Positions 1-7,743 are shown, counted from the stretch's first letter. The stretch: DNA of 27,944 nucleotides from an uncultured Lachnospiraceae bacterium (GCA_900554415.1 USGU01000024.1:1-27944), one strand, 5' to 3'. Program-made: numbers and translations. The notes: generated by a model from the letters alone, not told the origin.

Positions 1-60
1 AGCTGGGAGAGCATCTGCCTTACAAGCAGAGGGTCACAGGTTCGAGCCCTGTAGGTCCCA
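1..60 (+). tRNA. tRNA-Val (anticodon TAC), 5' end cut by window edge
   Basis: Valine tRNA missing its first bases. The visible part runs from the D arm to the discriminator A at 60. The anticodon stem CTGC/GCAG flanks the loop CTTACAA, with anticodon TAC at 21-23. The T arm is CACAGG-TTCGAGC-CCTGT, and the acceptor 3' strand is GGTCCCA. CCA is not encoded. It is followed after 15 bases by tRNA-Met, so the two probably come from one tRNA transcript. Confidence 0.93.
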
Positions 61-75
61 TATCTAATTAAATAT

Positions 76-149
76 GGCGGGATAGCTCAGTTGGCTAGAG
101 CACACGGTTCATACCCGTGGTGTCGCTGGTTCAAATCCAGTTCCCGCTA
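76..149 (+). tRNA. tRNA-Met (anticodon CAT), elongator type
   Basis: A complete 74-nt cloverleaf. The acceptor is GGCGGGA (76-82) paired with TCCCGCT (142-148), with one G-T pair at its end. The anticodon stem CACGG/CCGTG encloses TTCATAC, with CAT at 110-112. The discriminator is A149. The acceptor begins with a paired G rather than the unpaired first base of initiator tRNA, so I call it elongator Met. tRNA-Ile2 (lysidine-modified CAT) cannot be fully excluded by eye. Confidence 0.9.
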
Positions 150-152
150 CTG

Positions 153-190
153 AAAAAAGAAGTTCTGGAAAGAACTTCTTTTTTTATTTT
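153..190 (+). terminator. Rho-independent terminator of the tRNA transcript
   Basis: The stem AGAAGTTCT (158-166) pairs with AGAACTTCT (171-179) over a GGAA loop and is followed by a T-rich run (about 180-190). It closes the tRNA-Val/tRNA-Met unit immediately after the tRNA-Met 3' end. Confidence 0.9.
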
Positions 191-225
191 AAAGCAATGA
201 AAACATAGATATTTTAAGCCAAATA

Positions 226-234
226 TGCTATGAT
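226..234 (+). promoter_or_regulatory. Possible extended -10 promoter for the 267-923 gene
   Basis: TGC-TATGAT is an extended -10 element (TGnTAtgAT) placed about 33 bases before the ATG at 267 and after the tRNA terminator. No good -35 is visible, which is common for extended -10 promoters. Confidence 0.45.
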
Positions 235-266
235 GAAATGTAACTATGAAAATAGGAGGCTTTACG

Positions 267-923
267 ATGTCGATAAAAAGCAGAAACATCCTGATGATAC
301 TGGGTGGAGGCTATTTGATATATATTGGTACACAGCTTATTTTGCAGACAAGACAGAGTCATCCGCAGAATGAGACCATGTTTGTGGCTTTTGGCGCAGG
401 ATTTGCAATCTTTGGTGCAATTGTTGCACTTTTCAATTTGTGGGAAATCTGGAAAGATGTAAGAGGAAAGAAGAAAGCGGAAGATGATGATTCCTATATA
501 GAGATGATAGAATTTGATGACGAACCGGAGCCGGTAGAAGAACGGGTAAGAAAACGGAAGAAACCTGTTCCGATGGTAAAGGTGGAACGCAAAGAAGACA
601 TGACTCTGGATATTGAGGATGTGAAAGAAGAACTGGAAGCAGAAACGGTAAACATAGAGGAGGCTGCAGAAATGGAAAATGCTGCAGACATGGAAGCTGT
701 TACGGATAGCGGAGAAGCTGCAAAAACAGAAGAAATTCTAGTGACGGAAGAAGAACCGGCAGTCAATGAGGAGAAAGACAGCGGGAAAGCAGACGAAGCA
801 CCTGCGGATAAAAATGATACAGACGAAGCAGACGAAGGTACAGCCGCAGAAGAACTGGAGTTAAATCCTGACGAGGCAGAAGAAGTATTTCCTACGGAAG
901 AAATTAAACTGGAACGGATATAA
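267..923 (+). CDS. Hypothetical two-TM protein with long acidic C-terminal tail
   Basis: 218-aa protein of unknown function. I use the ATG at 267 rather than the in-frame ATG at 246, because AGGAGG (255-260) sits 6 bases before 267 and lies inside the longer reading. Two hydrophobic helices are visible at roughly residues 8-27 and 38-58. A short basic patch follows (KDVRGKKK). The remaining ~150 residues are extremely rich in Glu, Asp and Ala with little hydrophobic content, so they are probably disordered and cytoplasmic. A KRKK patch interrupts the acid tail near residues 96-100. It lies between tRNA genes and ispF with 110 bases to ispF, so it may be its own transcription unit. I recognise no family. 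A membrane-anchored acidic scaffold is only a guess. Confidence 0.8.
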   Translation: MSIKSRNILMILGGGYLIYIGTQLILQTRQSHPQNETMFVAFGAGFAIFGAIVALFNLWEIWKDVRGKKKAEDDDSYIEMIEFDDEPEPVEERVRKRKKPVPMVKVERKEDMTLDIEDVKEELEAETVNIEEAAEMENAADMEAVTDSGEAAKTEEILVTEEEPAVNEEKDSGKADEAPADKNDTDEADEGTAAEELELNPDEAEEVFPTEEIKLERI

Positions 924-945
924 AGAAGTCAAAGGATAAATCGTT

Positions 946-975
946 TTGAATATAGAGAAGGTAAAAAATTATAGG
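946..975 (+). promoter_or_regulatory. Weak candidate promoter for the ispF-rlmB gene run
   Basis: TTGAAT (946-951) and TATAGG (970-975) are separated by 18 bases, about 60 bases before ispF. This is the best sigma-A-like pair in the gap. The match is moderate and the region is AT-rich, so the call is tentative. Confidence 0.35.
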
Positions 976-1033
976 GAAGATAAGAAATATAGCATTTTGA
1001 ATAACGAGAACAGATAGAAGGGAGTGGACTTAG

Positions 1034-1585
1034 ATGCGTGTTGGAATGGGCTATGATGTGCATAAGCTTGTAGAAGATAGAGATTTAATTATTGGAGGAG
1101 TGAAGATTCCTTATGAGAAGGGGCTTTTGGGACATTCGGATGCAGATGTTCTGCTGCATGCGATTATGGACGCTCTGCTTGGTGCGGCAGCTCTTGGGGA
1201 TATCGGAAAGCATTTCCCAGATACAGACCCGAAGTATAAAGGAATTTCCAGTATCGAACTTTTGAAGCATGTGGGAAATCTGTTGGACGAAAATGGATTT
1301 GTGGTGGAAAATATTGACGCAACCATTATTGCACAGAAGCCGAAGATGCGCCCGCATATAGAGCAGATGGAAGCCAATATTGCGGCAGCATTAGGGATAG
1401 AGCAGGACAGAATCAACGTGAAAGCAACCACAGAAGAAGGACTTGGATTTACCGGAAGCGGGGAAGGAATTTCTTCCCAGGCAATTTGTATGCTCCAGAA
1501 GCTGACGAATATGGAAAGTACCAGTGTGATGCCGCCTTGCGGAGGCAGTGGGTGTGCAGGATGCGGCGGTTGCCAGAAAAGGTAA
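1034..1585 (+). CDS. ispF: 2-C-methyl-D-erythritol 2,4-cyclodiphosphate synthase with Cys-rich tail
   Basis: IspF converts CDP-methylerythritol 2-phosphate to methylerythritol cyclodiphosphate, releasing CMP, in the non-mevalonate isoprenoid pathway in the cytosol. The metal site is visible: D8 and H10 in GYDVH, and H42 in the LLHAIMDALLGA helix. The conserved GHSDAD (33-38), DIGKHFPDTD (56-65) and KATTEEGLGFTGSGEGI (130-146) motifs are all present. The start is supported by GGGAG upstream. The protein is 183 aa, about 25 longer than the usual ~157-160. The extra C-terminus (about 160-183) carries Cys169, 174, 177 and 180 in a C-x4-C-x2-C-x2-C pattern rich in Gly. Its role is unknown. The next gene begins 14 bases after the stop. 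Confidence 0.97.
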   Translation: MRVGMGYDVHKLVEDRDLIIGGVKIPYEKGLLGHSDADVLLHAIMDALLGAAALGDIGKHFPDTDPKYKGISSIELLKHVGNLLDENGFVVENIDATIIAQKPKMRPHIEQMEANIAAALGIEQDRINVKATTEEGLGFTGSGEGISSQAICMLQKLTNMESTSVMPPCGGSGCAGCGGCQKR

Positions 1586-1599
1586 GGACGGAAGAAAAT

Positions 1600-2718
1600 A
1601 TGATACTTAGGAAACTGAAAACAAGTGAACATCTTCTGACCAGACCTTTATGGGAACAGATTTTCACGGAAGACAGTAACGAATTTCTTGATTATTATTA
1701 TCGGAATAAGACGAATAATAATGAAATATATGTGATTGAGACAGATGGTGTGATTCGCTCTATGCTGCAACTGAATCCATATGTGATAAATATAGAAGAC
1801 CAGGAACGGGAAAGCAGATATATTGTGGCGGTGGCAACGGAGATGCTGCACAGAGGCAAAGGATATATGACGGAACTGCTTAAGAAATCCGTGAGAGATA
1901 TGTATACTCAGAAAATTCCGTTTACGTTCCTGATGCCTGCCAGCGAGAAAATTTATTATCCACATCATTTCCGGTTCGTCTATGATGCAGATGTCTGGAA
2001 AGCTTCCGGGCTGAAGAAACACTTGAAAATCCGGGATTTGTTATATAAGAATGTAAATGAAGAAGTGATTTTCCGGATGGCAGAGGCGGAGGACTGCAAG
2101 CGGGCAGCCCAGTTCGCCAGTCGTATTCTGAAGGAGCGTTATCAGGTGTATACGAAGCGGGACTGGCTGTATTATGAAAATGTGCTCCGGGAGCAGAAAA
2201 GCATGAATGGCGGAATCCTTCTTGCAGAGAAAGAAGGCGAGATTCAGGGGATGCTTCTGTTTGAGGAGGAAGACGAACTGACGGTAAGAGAGCCGCTTTT
2301 TGCAGAGGGCTGCGAGAAAATATTTGAATCGGGCGGTCTGATTCTGACCAAAGAAGAGACGAAGCCGATGATTATGGCAAGAGTGGTTCATGCGGAAGAA
2401 CTCTTATCTTGTATGAAATGCAAGGAAGAGACCGGATTTGAATTTATACTGGTTGATCCGGTGATCCGCGAGAATAATAAACTGTTTTTTGTAAAAGGAA
2501 ACAGTGAACGCATGGTAGTGCGGACAAAGCCGTGGGTGAAAGGCAAATTTGAGGATGTGCAGAAAATCAGCATTGACGCACTGACTTCTATTTTGTTTGG
2601 ATATAAGACGCTGGAGAAGATTGAGGAAGAAGAACAGGAAACATTTTCTGCGGAATTTAAGGAAGCCATTTCCAAAGTCGAGCCATTGCAGCGTGTTTTT
2701 ATTAATGAAATTGTATAG
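1600..2718 (+). CDS. Eis-like GNAT N-acetyltransferase
   Basis: 372-aa putative acetyl-CoA-dependent acetyltransferase of the Eis-like type, with two GNAT-like parts and a C-terminal sterol-carrier-like part. The N-terminal GNAT core (about 1-150) includes the beta4-alpha3 acetyl-CoA loop, visible as RGKG at 85-88 after VAVATEML. A second degenerate GNAT-like segment spans about 155-265. The C-terminal ~100 residues (MIMARVVHAEELL, then FILVDPVIRENN, then VRTKPWVKGKF) resemble the SCP2-like end of Eis proteins. I start at ATG 1600, after AAGGA at 1584-1588. An upstream in-frame ATG at 1486 would overlap ispF by 100 bases. The substrate cannot be told from sequence; known relatives acetylate aminoglycosides or protein lysines. 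It lies in the ispF-cysS run with short gaps. Confidence 0.8.
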   Translation: MILRKLKTSEHLLTRPLWEQIFTEDSNEFLDYYYRNKTNNNEIYVIETDGVIRSMLQLNPYVINIEDQERESRYIVAVATEMLHRGKGYMTELLKKSVRDMYTQKIPFTFLMPASEKIYYPHHFRFVYDADVWKASGLKKHLKIRDLLYKNVNEEVIFRMAEAEDCKRAAQFASRILKERYQVYTKRDWLYYENVLREQKSMNGGILLAEKEGEIQGMLLFEEEDELTVREPLFAEGCEKIFESGGLILTKEETKPMIMARVVHAEELLSCMKCKEETGFEFILVDPVIRENNKLFFVKGNSERMVVRTKPWVKGKFEDVQKISIDALTSILFGYKTLEKIEEEEQETFSAEFKEAISKVEPLQRVFINEIV

Positions 2719-2753
2719 AGCAAAATCGTATAGCGTAAGGGAAGGAAACGAAA

Positions 2754-4160
2754 ATGAAAATTTTTAACACACTTACAAGAAAGAAAGAAGAATTTATACC
2801 GTTAGAAGAAGGAAAGGTAAAGATGTACGTCTGCGGTCCGACCGTGTATAATTTTATTCACATTGGAAATGCAAGACCGATGATTGTATTTGACACGGTA
2901 CGCCGCTATTTTGAATATAAGGGCTATGATGTCAATTATGTATCCAATTTTACAGATGTAGATGACAAGATTATTAAGAAAGCCATTGAAGAAAGCACAA
3001 CTGCGCAGGAAATTTCCCAGCGTTATATCGCAGAGTGCAAGAAGGACATGGAGGGCATGAACATTAAGCCTGCTACTAAGAATCCACTTGCAACGGAAGA
3101 AATCTGCGGAATGGTTGACATGATTCAGAATTTAATTGACAAAGGGTATGCTTATGAGAAGAACGGAACCGTTTATTTCCGTGTCAGACAGTTTAATGAT
3201 TATGGAAAGCTGTCTCACAAGAATCTGGATGATTTACGTTCCGGTGAACGCTCTTTGTTGGTAACGGGAGAGGATGAAAAGGAAGACCCATTGGATTTCG
3301 TACTTTGGAAGCCGAAGAAAGAGGGCGAGCCTGCATGGGAGTCCCCTTGGAGCGAAGGACGTCCGGGCTGGCACATCGAGTGTTCGGAAATGTCCAAGAA
3401 ATACCTTGGCGAACAGATTGATATTCACGCAGGTGGAGAAGACTTGGTGTTCCCTCATCATGAAAATGAAATCGCACAGAGCGAAGCTGCCAATGGGAAA
3501 GAATTTGCAAGATACTGGATGCACAATGCATTTTTAAATATTGATAACCGAAAGATGTCCAAGTCTCTCGGAAATTTCCGTACAGTACGAGAAATCAGCG
3601 AACAGTATGACCTTCAGGTGTTACGTTTCTTTATGCTGAGTGCTCATTACAGAAGTCCGTTGAATTTCAGTGCAGATCTTATGGAAGCATCCAAAAACGG
3701 TCTGGAGAGAATTGTAAATGCAGCCGATAATCTGAAATATCTTATGGGTGCGGCAGCGGTTCAGGAAATGACAGCAGAAGAAAAAGAAGCATTTGCAAAG
3801 ACGGATGAATTTGTCCAAGGCTTTGAAGCTGCCATGGAAGATGATTTTAATACAGCAGATGCGGTGGCAGCCGTATTTGAGCTTGTAAAATATATCAATA
3901 CCAATGTTTCCGCACAGAACAGCAAGGAATGTTTACAGAGTTATCTGGAATTACTGGTGAAATTATGTGACGTTCTGGGACTAATCGTGGATAAGAAGGA
4001 AGAACTTCTGGATGAAGAAATCGAAAAGCTGATTGAAGAACGTCAGGCTGCAAGAAAGGCAAAGAATTTTACAAGAGCTGATGAAATCAGAGATGAACTT
4101 CTGAGTAAGGGAATTATTTTGAAAGATACCAGAGAAGGTGTACAATGGAAAAAGGCATAG
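2754..4160 (+). CDS. cysS: Cysteinyl-tRNA synthetase
   Basis: Class I aminoacyl-tRNA synthetase that charges tRNA-Cys with cysteine using ATP in the cytosol. Signature motifs are intact: HIGN at 36-39 (HIGH) and KMSKS at 267-271. The active-site zinc ligands are visible as C27, C210, H235 and E239, which select the cysteine thiol. Length (468 aa) is normal for the family. The RBS GGAAGGAA stands just before the ATG. It is 35 bases after the acetyltransferase gene, and its 3' end overlaps mrnC by 16 bases, an arrangement common in Bacillota. No T-box leader is visible in front of it, so it probably depends on the upstream promoter. Confidence 0.98.
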   Translation: MKIFNTLTRKKEEFIPLEEGKVKMYVCGPTVYNFIHIGNARPMIVFDTVRRYFEYKGYDVNYVSNFTDVDDKIIKKAIEESTTAQEISQRYIAECKKDMEGMNIKPATKNPLATEEICGMVDMIQNLIDKGYAYEKNGTVYFRVRQFNDYGKLSHKNLDDLRSGERSLLVTGEDEKEDPLDFVLWKPKKEGEPAWESPWSEGRPGWHIECSEMSKKYLGEQIDIHAGGEDLVFPHHENEIAQSEAANGKEFARYWMHNAFLNIDNRKMSKSLGNFRTVREISEQYDLQVLRFFMLSAHYRSPLNFSADLMEASKNGLERIVNAADNLKYLMGAAAVQEMTAEEKEAFAKTDEFVQGFEAAMEDDFNTADAVAAVFELVKYINTNVSAQNSKECLQSYLELLVKLCDVLGLIVDKKEELLDEEIEKLIEERQAARKAKNFTRADEIRDELLSKGIILKDTREGVQWKKA

Positions 4161-4618
4161 GATTTGACTGGAAATCTTATATGCGCGAGGAATTAGGAAT
4201 GCAAGAGGTGAATATCGACAGCTATTCACCTCTTACTTTAGCGTATATCGGAGATTGTGTATATGATTTGATTATTAAAACGCTTGTCATCAGTGAAGGA
4301 AACAAGCAGGTGAAGAAGCTGCATCAGGAAACCAGTAAGATTGTGCAGGCTTCTGCACAGTCAGAGATGATGCGTGTGATTCAGGAAGTGCTTACGGAAG
4401 AAGAACATGCGGTGTACCGCAGAGGGAGAAATGCAAAATCCGTTTCTCCTGCGAAAAACCAGTCTCTTACAGACTACCGCAGGGCAACCGGCTTTGAGGC
4501 ACTGATGGGATGGCTTTATTTGCAGGATGACTGGAAGCGCATGATTGATTTGATTAAAATCGGACTGGCGCATTTGGAAGAAGAAAAGACGGATGAAACA
4601 AAGGGAGGACAGGAATAA
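4145..4618 (+). CDS. mrnC: Mini-ribonuclease 3 (23S rRNA maturation)
   Basis: MrnC is an RNase III-like enzyme lacking the dsRNA-binding domain. It trims 23S rRNA precursor ends in Bacillota. The 157-aa protein shows the catalytic core YIGDCVYDL (34-42, acidic residues D37 and D41) and the second acidic helix ATGFEALMGWLYL (114-126, E118), with the RGRNAK segment between. It starts inside the 3' end of cysS (16-base overlap), and its stop overlaps the ATG of rlmB as TAATG. The three genes are thus translationally coupled, which is the usual Bacillota arrangement. Confidence 0.95.
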   Translation: MEKGIGFDWKSYMREELGMQEVNIDSYSPLTLAYIGDCVYDLIIKTLVISEGNKQVKKLHQETSKIVQASAQSEMMRVIQEVLTEEEHAVYRRGRNAKSVSPAKNQSLTDYRRATGFEALMGWLYLQDDWKRMIDLIKIGLAHLEEEKTDETKGGQE

Positions 4619-5379
4619 TGGCAGAACAGGAAACAAACGAAATCAAAAGTCAGGTGATAGAGGGGCGAAATGCGGTATTGGAAGCATTCCGTTCGGGAAA
4701 ATCCATTGACAAGCTGTATGTGCTGGATGGTTGTCAGGATGGACCTGTCCGCAGCATTATCCGTGAAGCGAAGAAACATGATACGATTCTGCAGTTTGTG
4801 GCGAAAGAAAGACTGGCGCAGCTTTCCGAGACAGGCAAGCATCAGGGCGTGATTGCCATGGCAGCAGCTTACGAATACGCAACAGTAGATGATATGCTGG
4901 AGCTTGCCAAATCCAAAGGAGAAGACCCGTTCTTAATCCTGCTTGACAATATTGAAGACCCACATAATCTGGGGGCTATCATCCGTACAGCTAATCTTGC
5001 AGGTGCACACGGCGTTATTATTCCGAAGAGGCGGGCGGTTGGACTTACAGCAACAGTAGCAAGAACCTCTGCCGGAGCACTGAATTACACACCGGTTGCC
5101 AAAGTGACCAATCTGGTAAAGACCATGGAAGAGCTGAAGGAAAAGGGTCTGTGGTTTGTGTGTGCAGATATGGATGGAGATGTGATGTATAAGGTCAACA
5201 TGAAAGGACCGATTGGTCTTGTAATTGGAAATGAAGGAGAAGGGGTAGGCAGACTGGTAAAAGAAAACTGCGATATGACCGCTTCTATTCCAATGAAAGG
5301 TGATATTGACTCTTTAAATGCGTCAGTAGCAGCGGGAGTGCTGGCTTACGAAATCGTTCGCCAGAGATTTGGCGCATAA
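4618..5379 (+). CDS. rlmB: 23S rRNA (guanosine-2'-O)-methyltransferase RlmB, TrmH/SpoU family
   Basis: SPOUT-class methyltransferase that uses S-adenosylmethionine, expected to 2'-O-methylate G2251 (E. coli numbering) of 23S rRNA. The N-terminal substrate-binding domain (about 12-85, starting VIEGRNAVLEAF) is followed by the knotted catalytic domain. Its three motifs are NIEDPHNLGAIIRTA (111-125), LVIGNEGEGV (201-210) and IPMKGDIDSLNASVA (224-238). At 253 aa it has normal length. The start codon overlaps the mrnC stop by one base. In other Bacillota this position is annotated rlmB or trmH/yacO. Exact target assignment rests on family and gene order. Confidence 0.93.
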   Translation: MAEQETNEIKSQVIEGRNAVLEAFRSGKSIDKLYVLDGCQDGPVRSIIREAKKHDTILQFVAKERLAQLSETGKHQGVIAMAAAYEYATVDDMLELAKSKGEDPFLILLDNIEDPHNLGAIIRTANLAGAHGVIIPKRRAVGLTATVARTSAGALNYTPVAKVTNLVKTMEELKEKGLWFVCADMDGDVMYKVNMKGPIGLVIGNEGEGVGRLVKENCDMTASIPMKGDIDSLNASVAAGVLAYEIVRQRFGA

Positions 5380-5465
5380 AGAGATTGGTATGAATGCGGA
5401 AAACGTAAAAACTGCTAACAGTGCTGGCGGAAAGACGAAAAGATGAAAAGCATGAAGATTCAGAC

Positions 5466-5495
5466 TTGACAATACCGAATCAGATGTGCTACACT
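5466..5495 (+). promoter_or_regulatory. Promoter of tRNA-Thr
   Basis: A consensus TTGACA (-35, 5466-5471), an 18-base spacer and TACACT (-10, 5490-5495) lie just upstream of the tRNA. The expected transcription start near 5502 is 15 bases before the tRNA-Thr 5' end. The 5380-5465 stretch before it holds no recognisable gene. Confidence 0.8.
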
Positions 5496-5516
5496 ATATG
5501 AGTCGCTGAAAAGCTT

Positions 5517-5589
<73 letters not shown>

Positions 5590-5592
5590 GAC

Positions 5593-5640
5593 AAAGACTG
5601 TATGTTTGTGATAATCACGGACATACAGTCTTTTTTGTTT
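5593..5640 (+). terminator. Strong rho-independent terminator of tRNA-Thr
   Basis: AAAGACTGTATGT (5593-5605) pairs perfectly with ACATACAGTCTTT (5621-5633). An inner stem closes on TGATAATCA, and a T-run follows to 5640. It also separates this unit from the convergent M42 peptidase gene. Read from the minus strand the T-run is only three bases, so it is probably weaker in that direction. Confidence 0.92.
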
Positions 5641-5647
5641 GATGAGT

Positions 5648-6667
5648 TTATTTACTTACATATGCATTCAAAAGTGCCAGTGTATTCTTTACTCCGTCTA
5701 CATGAGAACGTTCGTAGTTATGGGAAGCATATACACCAGGTCCGATGAGACCGTGACGGATGTCATATCCGCTCTTTAAGGTAGCTTCTACATCGGAACA
5801 GTAGTGTGGATATACATCGATGGCGAAGTCCAGATTTTCTTCCTTTGCGGTAGCAATCAATGCACTTGTTACTTCGTAGTTGTAAGGTCCGCCTGAGTCT
5901 TTTGCACAGATAGAAACCATACGTTCTGTACATTCCAGGTCACCGCCTACACATCCCATGTCTACGGATAACATTTCTTTGGTATCTTCCGGAACAACAC
6001 ATCCGCCGTGTCCGACTTCTTCATATACCGTAAAGAGAAGTGAAACTTTACGATTCAATGTACATGCCCCGTCTTTTACCATTTTGGCAAGACCGAGAAG
6101 AATAGCAGCAGAAAGCTTGTCGTCTAAGAAACGGCTCTTGATATATCCGCTTTCTGTTACGGTAGTACGTGGATCCATGGCAATGATGTCGCCTACCTGG
6201 ATGCCAAGTGCCTTTGTGGCTTCTTTGGAATCTACATTTTCATCCAGAAGAATTTCCATATTTGCTTCGATACATTCTACTTTTTCGTCAGCAACGTGTG
6301 CAGAAGGTTCATTATTCAGAACAACACCGGTATAAACCTTTCCGTCACGGGTGTGAACGGTACAGTTGTCGCCGTCTGCGGTTGCCCACTGATGTCCGCC
6401 TATCGTGGTAGGACGGAGACGGCCGTTGTCCTTAATTGCACGCACCATGGCACCAAGAGTGTCCAGATGTGCGGCTAATACAAGAGGGTTTCCCTCTCCG
6501 CCAAGTGTAACGTGTACGTTGCCTTTGTTAGAATAATATGGTTCATATCCCATATCTGTTAAGAGCTTATGTACGTAAGCAGTTACTTCTTTTGTGAAGC
6601 CGGAAGGGCTTGGGATAGAAGTAAGAGCTTTCAGCTCGTCTGTGACATATTTTGTGTAAGTGTTCAT
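5648..6667 (-). CDS. M42 family metallo-aminopeptidase
   Basis: 339-aa cytosolic dinuclear-metal aminopeptidase of the M42 family (relatives: PepA/YsdC/FrvX/TET), expected to remove N-terminal residues from peptides. Metal ligands can be placed: H67 and D69 in AAHLDT, D182 in RFLDDK, the E216-E217 pair in YEEVGHGG, D236 in VDMG, and H316 or H322 near the C-terminus. The start is firm: AAGGAGGG lies 4 bases before the ATG on the minus strand. It is divergent from a MurR/RpiR regulator. It shares a 20-bp upstream element with the opp operon beyond that regulator, which suggests it digests peptides brought in by that transporter. Substrate specificity is not visible. Confidence 0.93.
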   Translation of the reverse strand: MNTYTKYVTDELKALTSIPSPSGFTKEVTAYVHKLLTDMGYEPYYSNKGNVHVTLGGEGNPLVLAAHLDTLGAMVRAIKDNGRLRPTTIGGHQWATADGDNCTVHTRDGKVYTGVVLNNEPSAHVADEKVECIEANMEILLDENVDSKEATKALGIQVGDIIAMDPRTTVTESGYIKSRFLDDKLSAAILLGLAKMVKDGACTLNRKVSLLFTVYEEVGHGGCVVPEDTKEMLSVDMGCVGGDLECTERMVSICAKDSGGPYNYEVTSALIATAKEENLDFAIDVYPHYCSDVEATLKSGYDIRHGLIGPGVYASHNYERSHVDGVKNTLALLNAYVSK

Positions 6668-6681
6668 GTTGCCCTCCTTAA

Positions 6682-6701
6682 ATTATAGCATTTACTATAA
6701 T
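6682..6701 (-). promoter_or_regulatory. Inverted repeat upstream of the M42 gene, candidate RpiR operator
   Basis: A perfect inverted repeat, ATTATAG-6-CTATAAT, directly upstream of the M42 RBS. On the minus strand it reads ATTATAGTAAATGCTATAAT. This matches the element at 7753-7772 at 18 of 20 positions. The minus-strand reading contains TGCTATAAT, an extended -10. That -10 would start transcription within the RBS, so an operator role is at least as likely as a promoter role here. Confidence 0.55.
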
Positions 6702-6738
6702 TGAGTTTAATGTTTTTTGACGGAAAATACAATACTAT

Positions 6739-6767
6739 TTGCGAAAAAAGTAAAAAAATTGTATAAT
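6739..6767 (+). promoter_or_regulatory. Promoter of the MurR/RpiR regulator gene
   Basis: TTGCGA (-35, 6739-6744), a 17-base A-rich spacer and a perfect TATAAT (-10, 6762-6767) lie about 37 bases before the regulator start codon. Confidence 0.7.
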
Positions 6768-6803
6768 ATTATTTAAAGAGTATATACGGAAGTGGGGAAT
6801 GGC

Positions 6804-7658
6804 ATGGATATTATAAAAAGAATTGAAGATACATATCCAAAATTAACGAGAAAACAAAAGCAGATTGCAGATTTTATTTTGCAGAATACGGATACACTGA
6901 CCTTTATTACATTGAAAGACTTGAGCAGTCAGGTCGGAGTGACGGAGATTACCATTTTGAATTTGTGCAAACAACTGGGGTATGGAAGTTTTAATGAAGT
7001 AAAGTATGAGTGCAGGAAGCTTCTTGGTAACAGTGAACGTCAACAGTTATATGAGGAAAATGAGTATTATCAGATAGACATTCCGGATTATGAATTAAGT
7101 GATGAAGAGAAGTTTTTGAATGATATCCGACAGGAAGAACTCAGGCTGGTTGTAGACACGATTAAAGGGATTAACATGAAACATCTGATACAGGTGGCAG
7201 AGATGCTTGTAGCTGCCCAGAAGGTGATGGTCTGCGGCCGCGGGGTGTCATATCTGATGTGTGAGCAGCTTTCCATTGGTCTTACAGGCGGTGAGATTGC
7301 TTCTATGAAGATTAATACGGAGTTAAATGAAAGCGTATTTGCTGCGGTTCCGGCTATGGACAAGAATACGGTGCTGGTGGCATTTTCGTTTCCGGATTAT
7401 TATTTTGCTACAGATAAGGTGGCGGCTTACGCAAAAGACAGAGGAGCAAGGGTGATTGTGATAACAGATACGGATAAAGCATCTATTTGCCAATATGCGG
7501 ATGAGATTGTATTTGCCAAATCCAGTGCCCGGTTAGTCTTGAATACTCTGTCAGCTCCGATGGCGGTTATAAATTTGCTGGTGTCGGCTGTTCGATTTGT
7601 TGTAAAAAACAGAAAAAAGAAAACAAAATGCGAAGAATTCGAAAAATTCAGTGTTTAA
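6804..7658 (+). CDS. MurR/RpiR family transcriptional regulator (HTH + SIS)
   Basis: 284-aa DNA-binding regulator. The N-terminal HTH_6 domain (about 1-77) shows KQKQIADFI, then DLSSQVGVTEITI and LGYGSFNEVK. The C-terminal SIS domain (about 120-260, beginning near VMVCGRG) normally binds a phosphosugar or related ligand. I use ATG 6804, preceded by GTGGGGA at a proper distance. A GTG at 6792 in the same frame has no RBS. The basic tail NRKKKTK is unusual but short. It sits between a divergent M42 peptidase and an opp operon, both bearing the same 20-bp element, so it probably controls both. SIS regulators mostly sense sugar phosphates. A sugar-linked peptide such as a muropeptide would reconcile that with the peptide genes, but this is inference. 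Confidence 0.9.
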   Translation: MDIIKRIEDTYPKLTRKQKQIADFILQNTDTLTFITLKDLSSQVGVTEITILNLCKQLGYGSFNEVKYECRKLLGNSERQQLYEENEYYQIDIPDYELSDEEKFLNDIRQEELRLVVDTIKGINMKHLIQVAEMLVAAQKVMVCGRGVSYLMCEQLSIGLTGGEIASMKINTELNESVFAAVPAMDKNTVLVAFSFPDYYFATDKVAAYAKDRGARVIVITDTDKASICQYADEIVFAKSSARLVLNTLSAPMAVINLLVSAVRFVVKNRKKKTKCEEFEKFSV

Positions 7659-7690
7659 TACATGATTTTATATCGAAAATGCAGAAAATG

Positions 7691-7743
7691 AAGAGAGAAA
7701 AATATGCAATTTACACAAAAATACATATTTTTCTCTTTTTTTG
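7691..7743 (+). terminator. Terminator of the RpiR regulator gene
   Basis: AGAGAAAAATATG (7694-7706) pairs over 13 bp with CATATTTTTCTCT (7724-7736), followed by a T-run. It lies 35 bases after the regulator stop and isolates it from the opp operon. Confidence 0.9.

Noticed and set aside
494..766. Minus-strand Ser-rich reading frame opposite the acidic-tail protein
   Set aside because: It is the complement of Glu/Ala codon repeats; no RBS and no independent coding signal.
1486..1599. Upstream in-frame extension of the Eis-like gene
   Set aside because: It would overlap ispF in another frame and encode a Cys/Arg-rich stretch unlike the family; ATG 1600 is better placed.
1111..1632. Long minus-strand reading frame (173 codons) over ispF
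   Set aside because: Shadow of the well-supported IspF coding strand; no family features and no RBS.
2719..2753. T-box or other leader riboswitch before cysS
   Set aside because: The gap is only 35 bases and contains no T-box features; likewise none was seen before glnS.
3274..3537. Alternative plus-strand frame inside cysS
   Set aside because: It lies wholly within the CysRS catalytic domain coding region, whose motifs are intact in the main frame.
5390..5446. Short 18-codon frame after rlmB
   Set aside because: No RBS or recognisable peptide; lies in a short gap before the tRNA promoter.
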